From Siphonobacter sp. SORGH_AS_0500 (GTDB lineage: Bacteria; Bacteroidota; Bacteroidia; Cytophagales; Spirosomataceae): a DNA stretch of 64,000 nt. Both the position numbers and the translations under genes were made by a program. Shown piece by piece: positions 7,992 to 16,083 of the stretch (position 1 is its first letter; each line of letters begins with the position of its first letter). The notes under the pieces were generated by a model that ran no database searches, was not told where the DNA came from, and was given only the letters and a program-made list of their open reading frames with translations. The stretch covers positions 248,001 through 312,000 of the forward strand of contig NZ_NHPP01000004.1 of NCBI RefSeq assembly GCF_002838835.1, written 5' to 3'.

Positions 7992-9728
7992 ATGATAAAG
8001 AAAACAATTCAACTAGTTACCATAATCTGGATGATGGGAATGCTGCATGCACAGGCTCAATTGAACAAAAATTACAGTAAACAACGGAAATGGTGGAAAG
8101 AAGCGGTTGTCTATCAATTGTACCCCAGGAGTTTTAAGGATTCGGATGGTGATGGGGTCGGTGATTTGAAGGGAATTACCGAAAAACTGAATTACCTGAA
8201 AAGTCTGGGCGTTGACGTTGTATGGCTCAATCCCATCTACAGCTCCCCCAATGACGACAATGGCTATGACATCAGCGACTACCGCAACATCATGAAAGAG
8301 TTCGGTACCATGAAGGATTTTGATCAGATGTTAGAGGGAATGCATGAGCGTGGCATGCGGCTCGTTATGGACCTGGTCGTCAACCATAGCAGTGATGAGC
8401 ACGAGTGGTTTCGCCAGGCCCGAAGTTCAAGAGACAGCAAATATCGTAACTATTACCACTGGTGGCCGGAGGAAAAAGGTACGCCCCCTTACCGTTACAG
8501 CTTGTTTGACGTAAACCACGATGCCTGGAAATACGATACGCTGACCCGTTCCTATTACTTGCATTATTTCTCCCGCAAACAGCCCGATCTCAATTGGAGT
8601 AACCCGGATTTAAGAAAAGAGGTGTACGACATCATGAAATTCTGGGCCGATAAGGGGGTGGACGGTTTTCGTATGGATGCCTTCCAGTTCTGTGTGAAGG
8701 ACACTTCGTTTCCCGTATTTGAAGGACTGAATGCTTCCAACTTCGTCCAGTTCTACGCTATGGTGCCTCCCATACACGATTATCTCCAAGAAATGCATAA
8801 GGAGGTGTACGCCAAATACAACTTGATGAGCGTGGCCGAGGGGGCGGGACGAAACATGCAGGACGCCCACGATCTGGTGGATACCCAACGAAAGGAATTG
8901 AATATGGCCTACGCATTCGATGCGGTAGACGTGTCTTCCAGTCCCGATTATAGTATGCTGAAGCTGAAGAAAACCTTCACCAAATGGGACAAAGAATTTC
9001 AAAATGACGGCTGGCTATCCATATTCATGGGCAACCACGACCAATCCAGAGTTATTGACCGCATCGGCAATCCTTCTGAGCAATATCGGGAGGCATCCGC
9101 CAAGCTGATTTCTACATTTCTGCTCACTATGCGGGGCACGCCTTACATTTACAATGGCGACGAAATTGGTATGACGAATGCCGGATTTAAGGACATTTCG
9201 GAATTTAAAGACATCCAGACCATTAATGAATACAAATACCAACAAAGTCAAGGCGGTGACCTAGCGGCGTTCATGCAAAAAAACATTAAATACAGCCGGG
9301 ACAATTCACGCACGCCTTTTCAGTGGAACGATGGAGACAATGCTGGATTTTCGACCAGCCAGCCCTGGATCAGGGTGGGTAACAGCTATAAGGAAATCAA
9401 TTTGCAAAACCAGGAAAACAATCCGGAAAGTTGTGTCAATTATTTCAGGCAAATGGTAAAGTTCCGGAAAGACAACAAAGTCTTGGTGTATGGCGACTAT
9501 ACAGTTGTGGATGAAAACAATCCTAATATCTACGCCTATACCCGCATCGAAGGAAATCATAAACTCCTGGTTGTGTTAAACTTCAGCGACGTTACCTCCC
9601 AAGTGACCATCCCGAAAGCGATGCGGGTTTCAACCGTAGAAATCAATAACCTACCCACCAAACCGACCATTACAAACAATACCATTGCACTTCTCCCTTG
9701 GCAAGCCGTGATTTACAAATTAAACTAG
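7992..9728 (+). CDS. Secreted GH13 alpha-glucosidase (oligo-1,6-glucosidase-like)
   Basis: 578 aa from the ATG at 7992. This start gives a clean signal peptide (MIKKTIQLVTIIWMMGMLHAQAQ), whereas the upstream ATG at 7962 does not. The GH13 barrel is evident: AVVYQLYPRSFKDSDGDGVGDLKGI (39-62), region I DLVVNH (127-132), region II GFRMDAF with nucleophile Asp 229, acid/base Glu 283 (SVAEGA), and region IV MGNHDQ with Asp 350. QPDLNWSNP and TPFQWND are typical of oligo-1,6-glucosidases and alpha-glucosidases, so it likely trims malto- or isomalto-oligosaccharides in the periplasm. No susC/susD-like genes or sugar regulator are nearby, so it is not part of a visible polysaccharide utilisation locus. 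Confidence 0.9.
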   Translation: MIKKTIQLVTIIWMMGMLHAQAQLNKNYSKQRKWWKEAVVYQLYPRSFKDSDGDGVGDLKGITEKLNYLKSLGVDVVWLNPIYSSPNDDNGYDISDYRNIMKEFGTMKDFDQMLEGMHERGMRLVMDLVVNHSSDEHEWFRQARSSRDSKYRNYYHWWPEEKGTPPYRYSLFDVNHDAWKYDTLTRSYYLHYFSRKQPDLNWSNPDLRKEVYDIMKFWADKGVDGFRMDAFQFCVKDTSFPVFEGLNASNFVQFYAMVPPIHDYLQEMHKEVYAKYNLMSVAEGAGRNMQDAHDLVDTQRKELNMAYAFDAVDVSSSPDYSMLKLKKTFTKWDKEFQNDGWLSIFMGNHDQSRVIDRIGNPSEQYREASAKLISTFLLTMRGTPYIYNGDEIGMTNAGFKDISEFKDIQTINEYKYQQSQGGDLAAFMQKNIKYSRDNSRTPFQWNDGDNAGFSTSQPWIRVGNSYKEINLQNQENNPESCVNYFRQMVKFRKDNKVLVYGDYTVVDENNPNIYAYTRIEGNHKLLVVLNFSDVTSQVTIPKAMRVSTVEINNLPTKPTITNNTIALLPWQAVIYKLN

Positions 9729-10030
9729 GCAAGCGGGTATTTTTTTTAGCAAAGTCTTTGTATGGAATGGCAACCAAACCAGGCATAAAAGGCTTGGTTT
9801 GGTTAAAAGCCTGAGCTATGCTCTTACGTTTATTACATTCATTTGTAGCTAAGGTAGGAGCCAATGAGTAGTATACTATTTCTGAATGGTAGTTATTGAT
9901 GTGGTTTTGGATAGGATTGCTGTTTTAAGTAGCCTATTGAATTAGATAAAAGAATACCTGAAATAAGCCTGAACGAAAGGTGAATTAAAAAAACTAAGGC
10001 TTATTCGTGAGCGAATGATCAACAAAAATC
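9729..10030. other. Gap with a weak hairpin
   Basis: It contains a 10-bp inverted repeat at about 9772-9805 (AACCAAACC with GGTTTGGTT) that could end the GH13 transcript, although the following T-run is poor. Nothing else is seen; a promoter for the kinase-like gene should lie in the right half. Confidence 0.4.
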
Positions 10031-11068
10031 ATGAAGGAAGACGTTGTTATTCATAAAAAGAAACCCCTGTTTCCTATTAGTCAGGAGTTGCATAAGTACT
10101 TGCATACGTATCAGCGGGAGGCGAAGTTACCTTTGGGTTATGCGGATTTGATGAACTTTCAGGAGTCTATTCCACTGGTTGACAAACACGGAAAAGATAC
10201 GCTGTGGGAGACTCCCATTTATCCTTCGTATGACATTGATCGCATCCATAAGGGACTGAAGAAAATTTATGCGATGCTCAATACCTCGGGTAATCTTCAC
10301 ATTGTCGAACACAAGTACATCGACCGGATTGATTACTGTACGTTCGGTAATACGCATCCGTTTCGGGTTCGGATTGTGAATCGACTCAATGATGTTTATG
10401 ATTATTTCTACGTCAAAAAGGCGGATGCCTCCCGGATTTACGGACTGGAACTGGAACATACGTTATCGCCCAATGACGTTAATTACCTGGTTGATCATAC
10501 GACTCTCGTAGAAGAGCACATTGCGGGAATTCCCGGCGATGTATTCCCACAGAAATACATGCTCAAAATTGAGTATAACCCGATTCGAATTGCGAAGGAG
10601 TTTGTGAAGTTTAACGAACGCTGCCTGATTATGCTGTTGGGCGATATGCGTTCGTATAATTTCGTTTGGCAAATCACGCCCGATTTTGATGATTTTCAGT
10701 TTCGTATTCGTTGCATCGACTTTGACCAGCAGTTTTACGAAGGGAACCGGCGGGTGTATATGCCACAGTTTTTCAAGGAAAACTATCCTTACGTAAAGCT
10801 CGCGATGGAGCACCTTACCGACAAAACCGTCTGGCAGTACCAACAGGAAGAACGCTCCATGTTAATCCACCGCATACGAAGCGAAAGGCATCGGCTGGCT
10901 CATCTACGTGATGTGGCCAATCGTCATCCCTTATCGACAGAGGCTAATATTATGGAGCTAAAAAAGGGACTGGCGGATCATTACAAAAACAAGCTGTATC
11001 TGAAATGTAACAGCATGGTTGATATTGTAGAGCTCAATATTAAGAACGTGATTCGGCAGGTATTGTAG
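10031..11068 (+). CDS. Conserved hypothetical protein with kinase-like motifs
   Basis: 345 aa, soluble, no signal peptide. I do not recognise a named family, but the order of motifs resembles the aminoglycoside phosphotransferase/protein-kinase fold. There is a strand with lysines (YFYVKKAD, 126-132), a hinge-like VEEHIAGIPGD (160-170), a catalytic-loop-like LLGDMRSYNFVW (Asp 205, Asn 210), and a metal-loop-like IRCIDFDQQ (Asp 230). In phosphotransferases the equivalent loop is HGDxxxxN followed by IDFD. Here the His is replaced by Leu. Its role is unknown. It ends 29 nt inside the 3' end of the convergent membrane-protein gene. The assignment of a kinase fold is inference. Confidence 0.55.
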   Translation: MKEDVVIHKKKPLFPISQELHKYLHTYQREAKLPLGYADLMNFQESIPLVDKHGKDTLWETPIYPSYDIDRIHKGLKKIYAMLNTSGNLHIVEHKYIDRIDYCTFGNTHPFRVRIVNRLNDVYDYFYVKKADASRIYGLELEHTLSPNDVNYLVDHTTLVEEHIAGIPGDVFPQKYMLKIEYNPIRIAKEFVKFNERCLIMLLGDMRSYNFVWQITPDFDDFQFRIRCIDFDQQFYEGNRRVYMPQFFKENYPYVKLAMEHLTDKTVWQYQQEERSMLIHRIRSERHRLAHLRDVANRHPLSTEANIMELKKGLADHYKNKLYLKCNSMVDIVELNIKNVIRQVL

Positions 11069-12272
11069 GTTTTTTAACGAAGAGAAAAGCGATGTAAAGC
11101 ATCACGAAGGGCATGGCCGGAATCATGTATCGCAGCAGAGGAATAATGATAAGGGTAGTGCCCCAGTAATACAAAATCAGAAGCAGGGGAATGAAGAAAA
11201 ACCAGGAAAAATAACGACGGGAGAAGCTTCGAATTATTCCTGCGGTGGCCGGAATCAGGTACAGAAACTGAAGAACCATCACTGATTTTTCATTCGGGTT
11301 ATCCCAGAGGCCGTACCAGCTTCTCAAAAGTTTATACCCCAGTAACTGCAATAAAACCAGCGGTTGAGCTTCCGTTACTTTCTGGAAAAGAGAAGGTAAG
11401 GTAGGAGGGGCAGAGGCAACTTTGTCCATGAAATCATACAAGTCTTTCGGAACCGAAATAGGCGAGCCGTGATACGCTTTATGGCCGAAAATTAAGCCTT
11501 CGTAAATGGCAAGAACGGATTTTCCCTGCACCATGATCCATTCGTGATTGTAATGATAGACATACAATTCCCAAGGTAATACGGTTAGACAAAATCCTGA
11601 AAGCCAAAGGGCTATGGCTGTTCCGAGAGAATGACGTCTGTTGACCTGCTGGTAGTTGTACCAAAGTACATAAATCACTAAAATGACAGCTAGATAGAGG
11701 GTAATCGGACGAAGCAGGCAGGAAATCCCTAACCAAAATCCGCCGATAGCCATTTGCGTTACCTGACCTTTTCTTAGATAAGTCAGGTAGTGGCTCAGGG
11801 CTGCGAGAAAGGTCAGCAGAAAAGGAATTTCGCTGTTAGGTTGCGTATACAGAAGGAGCTGAATGGGATAAGTCGCCCAGAGCAACGTTGCGATTTCAGC
11901 GGATACTTCTGGAAGAAAGTGACGGGCAATTTTTCGAAAATAAAGTAAGGAGAAAGCACCTATCAGCAAATCGATGCCAATAACCGTCAGGGTACGGTCC
12001 AGCGAAAAAACATCCGCCAGAGCGTGAATTACCATGAGAAAGATTGGATAACCCGGAGGAAAAAAAGTAAAAGCCTGCCCCTGATCCAGGTACCCTTGCC
12101 CACTGGCTAATACGTCAGCCATGCGGGCGTAAGTAATGTAATCGGGTGGGATGGGGCGTTTGCCCCACCACATGACAACGGTAAGTAACTCAATACCAAT
12201 AACAAAGAGAAACCAGAAACGGCGTTTTTGTTTTTCCGTTTGCTGACTCCATTGTTTGAGTAAAGACCCCAA
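11040..12272 (-). CDS. GT39/ArnT-like polytopic membrane glycosyltransferase
   Basis: 410 aa with about ten hydrophobic segments. Family-like features are an early extracytoplasmic acidic motif (PPDYITYARMADVLASG, Asp near 44), the FFPPGYPIFLM segment, and TQPNSEIPFLL after a membrane helix. These recur in dolichyl-phosphate-mannose mannosyltransferase-like and ArnT-like proteins that use polyprenyl-phosphate sugars. The acceptor is unknown. The start lies only 6 nt after the pyrF stop, so the two are probably cotranscribed. The C-terminus overlaps the convergent kinase-like gene by 29 nt. Confidence 0.75.
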   Translation of the reverse strand: MGSLLKQWSQQTEKQKRRFWFLFVIGIELLTVVMWWGKRPIPPDYITYARMADVLASGQGYLDQGQAFTFFPPGYPIFLMVIHALADVFSLDRTLTVIGIDLLIGAFSLLYFRKIARHFLPEVSAEIATLLWATYPIQLLLYTQPNSEIPFLLTFLAALSHYLTYLRKGQVTQMAIGGFWLGISCLLRPITLYLAVILVIYVLWYNYQQVNRRHSLGTAIALWLSGFCLTVLPWELYVYHYNHEWIMVQGKSVLAIYEGLIFGHKAYHGSPISVPKDLYDFMDKVASAPPTLPSLFQKVTEAQPLVLLQLLGYKLLRSWYGLWDNPNEKSVMVLQFLYLIPATAGIIRSFSRRYFSWFFFIPLLLILYYWGTTLIIIPLLRYMIPAMPFVMLYIAFLFVKKPTIPAESRS

Positions 12273-12278
12273 CGTTTT

Positions 12279-13124
12279 CTAGTTAAGATATTCGTTTAGA
12301 TACTTCGCCATTTCCTGCTGTACCAGACGAGCTTCGACGGCGGCCCGTTCAGCGAAGTCCGTACCTGAGGAGGCGTAAATAATGGCACGCGAGGAATTAA
12401 CGAGTAGTCCGCACTGACGATTCATGCCGTACTTGGAAACCTCTTCCAGGCTGCCACCCTGAGCACCAACGCCGGGAACCAGCAGAAAATGCTCGGGTAC
12501 TAATTCACGAATTCGCTGTAATTGATGAGCTTGCGTTGCCCCTACGACATACATCAACTGATCGCGGTTACCCCAGTTCTGGGAAGTCATCAAAACTTGT
12601 TCAAACAATGCTCTGGAATGAATTGCTTCTGCATTTTTAACTTCCAGACGCTGGAAATCGCTGCTTCCGGCATTTGAAGTTAAGGCCAGCAGAATGACCC
12701 ATTTGCCCGGAAAATTCAGAAAGGGCTTTACGGAATCCTCTCCCATGTAAGGAGCTACCGTTACGGAATCGAAATCCAGCCCCGATGCTTCTTTATCGAA
12801 GAACGCACGGGCATACAGTCCAGACGTATTTCCAATGTCTCCGCGTTTGGCATCGGCAATGGTAAAACATTCTTTGGGAATAATTTCCAGCGTTTTCTGC
12901 AAGCTCTCCCAGCCCCGAGGTCCCATGGCTTCGTAGAAAGCCAGATTGGGCTTATACGCAACAGCGTAGTGATGCGTCGCTTCAATAATGGCCCGATTGA
13001 ATGCAAAAATCGGATCCGACTCCGAGCGTAGGTGAGCCGGGATTTTTTGAATATCGGTATCTAAGCCTACGCACAAGTAAGAAGATTTAGATTTGATCTG
13101 GGCAAAAAGTTCGGAACGAGTCAC
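12279..13124 (-). CDS. pyrF: Orotidine-5'-phosphate decarboxylase (type 2)
   Basis: 281 aa, the long form of OMP decarboxylase. It converts OMP to UMP, the last step of de novo pyrimidine synthesis. The catalytic stretch [12 protein letters not shown] (Asp 91, Lys 93, Asp 96) is intact. The N-terminal LCVGLDTD and the phosphate-gripper VPGVGAQGG are also present, and [12 protein letters not shown] is typical near the C-terminus. It is the first gene of a probable two-gene transcript with the downstream glycosyltransferase. Confidence 0.95.
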   Translation of the reverse strand: MTRSELFAQIKSKSSYLCVGLDTDIQKIPAHLRSESDPIFAFNRAIIEATHHYAVAYKPNLAFYEAMGPRGWESLQKTLEIIPKECFTIADAKRGDIGNTSGLYARAFFDKEASGLDFDSVTVAPYMGEDSVKPFLNFPGKWVILLALTSNAGSSDFQRLEVKNAEAIHSRALFEQVLMTSQNWGNRDQLMYVVGATQAHQLQRIRELVPEHFLLVPGVGAQGGSLEEVSKYGMNRQCGLLVNSSRAIIYASSGTDFAERAAVEARLVQQEMAKYLNEYLN

Positions 13125-13252
13125 GGGTAGTAGGGATAGTTAAATCGAAAGTTCAGTTAGGAAACCAGAGATATCGAGCTGGAACGGATGAATAATGAAA
13201 GCTAAAAAATAAACTTTCATCAACAAAAACCGATGGAGCATGAGGAAATCCC

Positions 13253-13260
13253 TATTTTTG
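13253..13260 (+). promoter_or_regulatory. Candidate -7 element for rfbC
   Basis: TATTTTTG fits the Bacteroidota -7 consensus TAnnTTTG and lies 52 nt before the rfbC ATG. I see no clear -33 TTTG partner, so this is tentative. Confidence 0.35.
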
Positions 13261-13312
13261 TCCAGCAAAATTGTCTCGCTATTCTTTAACACGCAACCCT
13301 TTTATACTTTGC

Positions 13313-13881
13313 ATGGAATTTCGTCCTGGCCAGCTAACCGGATTGGTTGAGTTATTTCCCCGAATTTTTGAAGATGAACGCGGCTTTTTTGGGAGTCGTT
13401 CAATGAACCAGTTTTTCAACAGGTGGGCCTTCCTTCAGCCAGCCAATTTGTACAAGATAACCATTCTTGGTCTAAAAAAGGCGTTTTGCGTGGTCTACAC
13501 TGTCAGCATGAACCTTATGCTCAGGGGAAATTAGTGCGTTGTACGCAGGGAAAAGTGCTGGATGTTGTAGTTGACATTCGTCCGAATTCTCCAACGTTTG
13601 GACAGCACGAAAAATTTTTACTGGATTCGGCTCTTGGTAACATGCTTTGGGTTCCCGGCGGCTTTGCTCATGGGTTTATCGCTTTGGAAGAGGCGACGTT
13701 CATGTACAAGTGCACCAACCTCTATAACAAAGCAGCCGAATCAGGTTTGTTATGGAACGATCCCGAATTAGGCATTGACTGGGAATTTGAGAAATACGGC
13801 ATCGAAGCCCCGATTGTTTCAGCCAAAGATCAGATTTTGCCTACCTGGAAAGAATTTCAGGAATCTTTAGCAGCGAAATAA
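13313..13881 (+). pseudogene. rfbC: dTDP-4-dehydrorhamnose 3,5-epimerase, frameshifted by one missing base
   Basis: The start is the ATG at 13313 (MEFRPGQLTGLVELFPRIFEDERGFF). The frame is lost at the T-run 13385-13390. Adding one T there restores GFFWESFNEPVF and runs on to QDNHSWSKKGVLRGLH and the C-terminus, giving 189 aa, the normal RfbC length. RfbC epimerises C3 and C5 of dTDP-4-keto-6-deoxyglucose in dTDP-L-rhamnose synthesis. The catalytic His (LRGLHCQ) and the GGFAHGFIAL strand are present. No other rhamnose genes adjoin it. A sequencing deletion in a 7-T run is more likely than a true mutation. Confidence 0.85.
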
Positions 13882-13898
13882 GCTTCAAACCATACGTG

Positions 13899-13935
13899 AA
13901 AAGCCCGGCTTGTGTACTTGACAAGTCGGGCTTTT
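13899..13935 (+). terminator. Terminator after rfbC
   Basis: A 15-bp stem (AAAAGCCCGGCTTGT with ACAAGTCGGGCTTTT, one G-U) and 7-nt loop, followed by T-rich sequence, 18 nt past the rfbC stop. Confidence 0.8.
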
Positions 13936-13946
13936 GTGTATAAAAC

Positions 13947-14468
13947 ATGGAATCGACAGCGATAGCAATAGCGGCGGTACTAAAAAAATATCGTTTGCCC
14001 GCATTATGGAATTACGCCCTGGCGACCCTTGAAATAAGTACGAAAGAGGGTGGCACGATGGGCTTGCAATGGCGTAACTTCCCAAACCAGATGAAAGCGG
14101 CGGTTATTACCGAATCGCTGACTCATGACCAATTAAAAGTAGTTTTATTACCCATTATCCCGAAAGAACAAGACCCGATCCCGCACGCAGGAACGTATAG
14201 CTTTTCTGAAGAACAGGTTTTAAATTATCTGGAGGAAACGGGCGATGATAACCCTATTCATACGGGGAATCTGGCGATTGTACCGGGATTATTATTGCTT
14301 TCTTTTCTGGAAAAGAAAATACTGCAAAAGCCTTTACAATCCGTTTCAGTTCGTTTTTATGAGGCTCTTTTGGTGAACGAAAATTTTGACGTAGAGCAAC
14401 GAACTACGAGCGAATGGCGGGTAACGAAAGGATCGAAACAGATACTACTTACGTTGAAATTTAGCTGA
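13947..14468 (+). CDS. Hot-dog fold (MaoC-dehydratase-like) protein
   Basis: 173 aa. Residues 83-120 read like the MaoC/hydratase-2 motif: YSFSEEQVLNYLEETGDDNPIH (catalytic-type Asp and His in GDDNPIH, 99-105), then a GLLLLSFL helix that normally follows. The C-terminus has a hot-dog strand pattern (VSVRFYEALLVNENFDVE). MaoC-like proteins hydrate enoyl-CoAs or act as thioesterase-like enzymes; the substrate here is unknown. The next gene begins 1 nt after the stop, so the two are coupled with the TenI-like gene and oppose the thiamine operon. The N-terminal 80 residues are not recognised. Confidence 0.6.
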   Translation: MESTAIAIAAVLKKYRLPALWNYALATLEISTKEGGTMGLQWRNFPNQMKAAVITESLTHDQLKVVLLPIIPKEQDPIPHAGTYSFSEEQVLNYLEETGDDNPIHTGNLAIVPGLLLLSFLEKKILQKPLQSVSVRFYEALLVNENFDVEQRTTSEWRVTKGSKQILLTLKFS

Positions 14469-14469
14469 T

Positions 14470-15033
14470 ATGGATTCTTTTTTATGCGTAGCCATCACTC
14501 CCGATTCAGTAACAGATCAAAACATAATTGAAGAATTGTGGTCGGAGGGGCTGGATTACCTGTATTGGCGAAAAACGGATGTACTAACGCAGCCACCGCC
14601 GATTCATCACTCGAATAAAATTCTACTGGCTTCTTCACAGCCAACGAGTTACCTCTGGCATTTGAAAGAAAAAGATCAACAGGTATTACCTGTAAATCAG
14701 CGGGCTTTTTCTACCAGCATTCATCAATTATCTGACTGGCCGTTGTGGACTAATAAAGTGGATCTGGTTTTTTACAGTCCCGTTTTCGAGAGTATCAGCA
14801 AACCCGGGTATGGACCGGTTCTTTCCTTAACAGCAATTGAATATCAACTAAAAAAGCTTCGTTCCGAAGGTGAAAACCTGCCTAAGATTGTTGCTTTAGG
14901 AGGCGTTCATCAAGGTAATATCGCCGCCGTACAACGGTCAGGATTTGATGGAGCCGCCTTGATGGGAAGTTTATGGAACAATGAAAATCCAGCGAATGCT
15001 TTGCGAGAATTACGTCAACAATTAAAGCTGTAA
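14470..15033 (+). CDS. ThiE/TenI-like protein (second, divergent copy)
   Basis: 187 aa. The C-terminal half matches the thiamine-phosphate synthase/TenI barrel: VFYSPVFESISKPGYGPVLS resembles the pyrophosphate-binding GPIFxTxSKxG motif, and KIVALGGVHQGNIAAVQRSGFDGAALMG matches the last barrel strands. The N-terminal substrate residues are poorly kept (compare the full ThiE at 17968-18603), so it may act as a TenI-like aminothiazole tautomerase or a regulator rather than a true synthase. It shares a transcript with the hot-dog gene and overlaps the 3' end of thiF by 12 nt tail to tail. Confidence 0.7.
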   Translation: MDSFLCVAITPDSVTDQNIIEELWSEGLDYLYWRKTDVLTQPPPIHHSNKILLASSQPTSYLWHLKEKDQQVLPVNQRAFSTSIHQLSDWPLWTNKVDLVFYSPVFESISKPGYGPVLSLTAIEYQLKKLRSEGENLPKIVALGGVHQGNIAAVQRSGFDGAALMGSLWNNENPANALRELRQQLKL

Positions 15034-16083
15034 TTGTCGAATGGCATGCAGTCCTCCACTGAGATGATGCACTTGGGTAAAGCCCTTTTCTTGTAATAAC
15101 TGAACCGCTTTTTTGCTGCGTATTCCAGATTGGCAATGCACAATAATCGTTTGGTGAGCGGGAAGTTCGTGGTAACGAACCGCAAGTTCGGCTAGTGGAA
15201 TTAACGCTCCTCCCAGATTATCCCGTTCGTATTCTTCTGCTTCGCGAACATCCAGTAAAAAAGGTTTATCATCCTGATTCATCCATTGCCAGAATTCTGA
15301 AACGGTTAATTCTGAAATAACTGCTTCGCAAGTTTGGGAAGCGTCTTGTAATGCAGTAATCCGAAGATTTTCAGGATTTAACTCGAATGAAAACGTTGAA
15401 AAACTGAACTGTAGGGTATTAAAACAGAGCAACGTGCCGCTTAAGGGTTCGCCTATATTCGTGATCAACTTAATGACTTCATTCGCCATTAGGCAGCCCG
15501 TGATACCCGGTAATACCCCCAGCACACCCACCACGCTACAGGCTTCAAGTTCGCTGGGTTCGGGGTATAGGCAGCGATACGTAGGGCCGCCCCGGTAATT
15601 AAACACACTGACTTGTCCTTCAAATTTAAAAATGGAGCCAAAGACCAGTGGGTTATTCAAAAGGACACAGGCATCATTAACCAGGTAACGCGTCGCAAAA
15701 TTGTCCGAACCATCGACGATAATGTCATAGTTTCCGAGGAGGGTTAATGCATTCGCTGCGTTTAGAAATACGGGATGAGCAATCACCTCAATATGTGGAT
15801 TCTGCTGACGTAATACATGAGCCGCCGTCTCAGCTTTTGACTGACCGATGTGTTCGGGTGAGAAAAGAATCTGACGTTGCAGGTTGCTCAGGGAAACCGT
15901 ATCTCCATCAATAATCCCAATCGTGCCCACGCCCGCGGCTGTTAAGTACTGCAAAACAGGACAGCCTAAACCGCCCGCCCCTATAACCACGATGCGGGCT
16001 TGTTTGAGTAGTTTTTGTCCTTGTAACCCAATCTCGGGCAGGCGGATGTGGCGATTGTATCGTTCTAATTCTTCCTGATTCAT
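15022..16083 (-). CDS. thiF: ThiF/MoeB/HesA adenylyltransferase with C-terminal rhodanese domain
   Basis: 353 aa. The N-terminal E1-like part has the ATP-binding GAGGLGCP (35-42), IDGDTVSLSNLQRQ (58-71) and DGSDNFATRYLVND (124-137). The C-terminal rhodanese domain has active-site Cys 317 in HCQSGIRS. It would adenylate the ThiS C-terminal Gly, and the rhodanese would supply sulfur. Of the four zinc Cys normal in MoeB/ThiF, only Cys 171 (YRCLYPEP) is clear; the C-terminal CxxC is absent. It is the last gene of the thi operon, and its ATG overlaps the thiH stop by 4 nt. Confidence 0.88.
   Translation of the reverse strand: MNQEELERYNRHIRLPEIGLQGQKLLKQARIVVIGAGGLGCPVLQYLTAAGVGTIGIIDGDTVSLSNLQRQILFSPEHIGQSKAETAAHVLRQQNPHIEVIAHPVFLNAANALTLLGNYDIIVDGSDNFATRYLVNDACVLLNNPLVFGSIFKFEGQVSVFNYRGGPTYRCLYPEPSELEACSVVGVLGVLPGITGCLMANEVIKLITNIGEPLSGTLLCFNTLQFSFSTFSFELNPENLRITALQDASQTCEAVISELTVSEFWQWMNQDDKPFLLDVREAEEYERDNLGGALIPLAELAVRYHELPAHQTIIVHCQSGIRSKKAVQLLQEKGFTQVHHLSGGLHAIRQLQL

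Noticed and set aside
8610..9002. A 130-codon minus-strand frame within the GH13 gene
   Set aside because: It is antisense to well-supported GH13 catalytic motifs.
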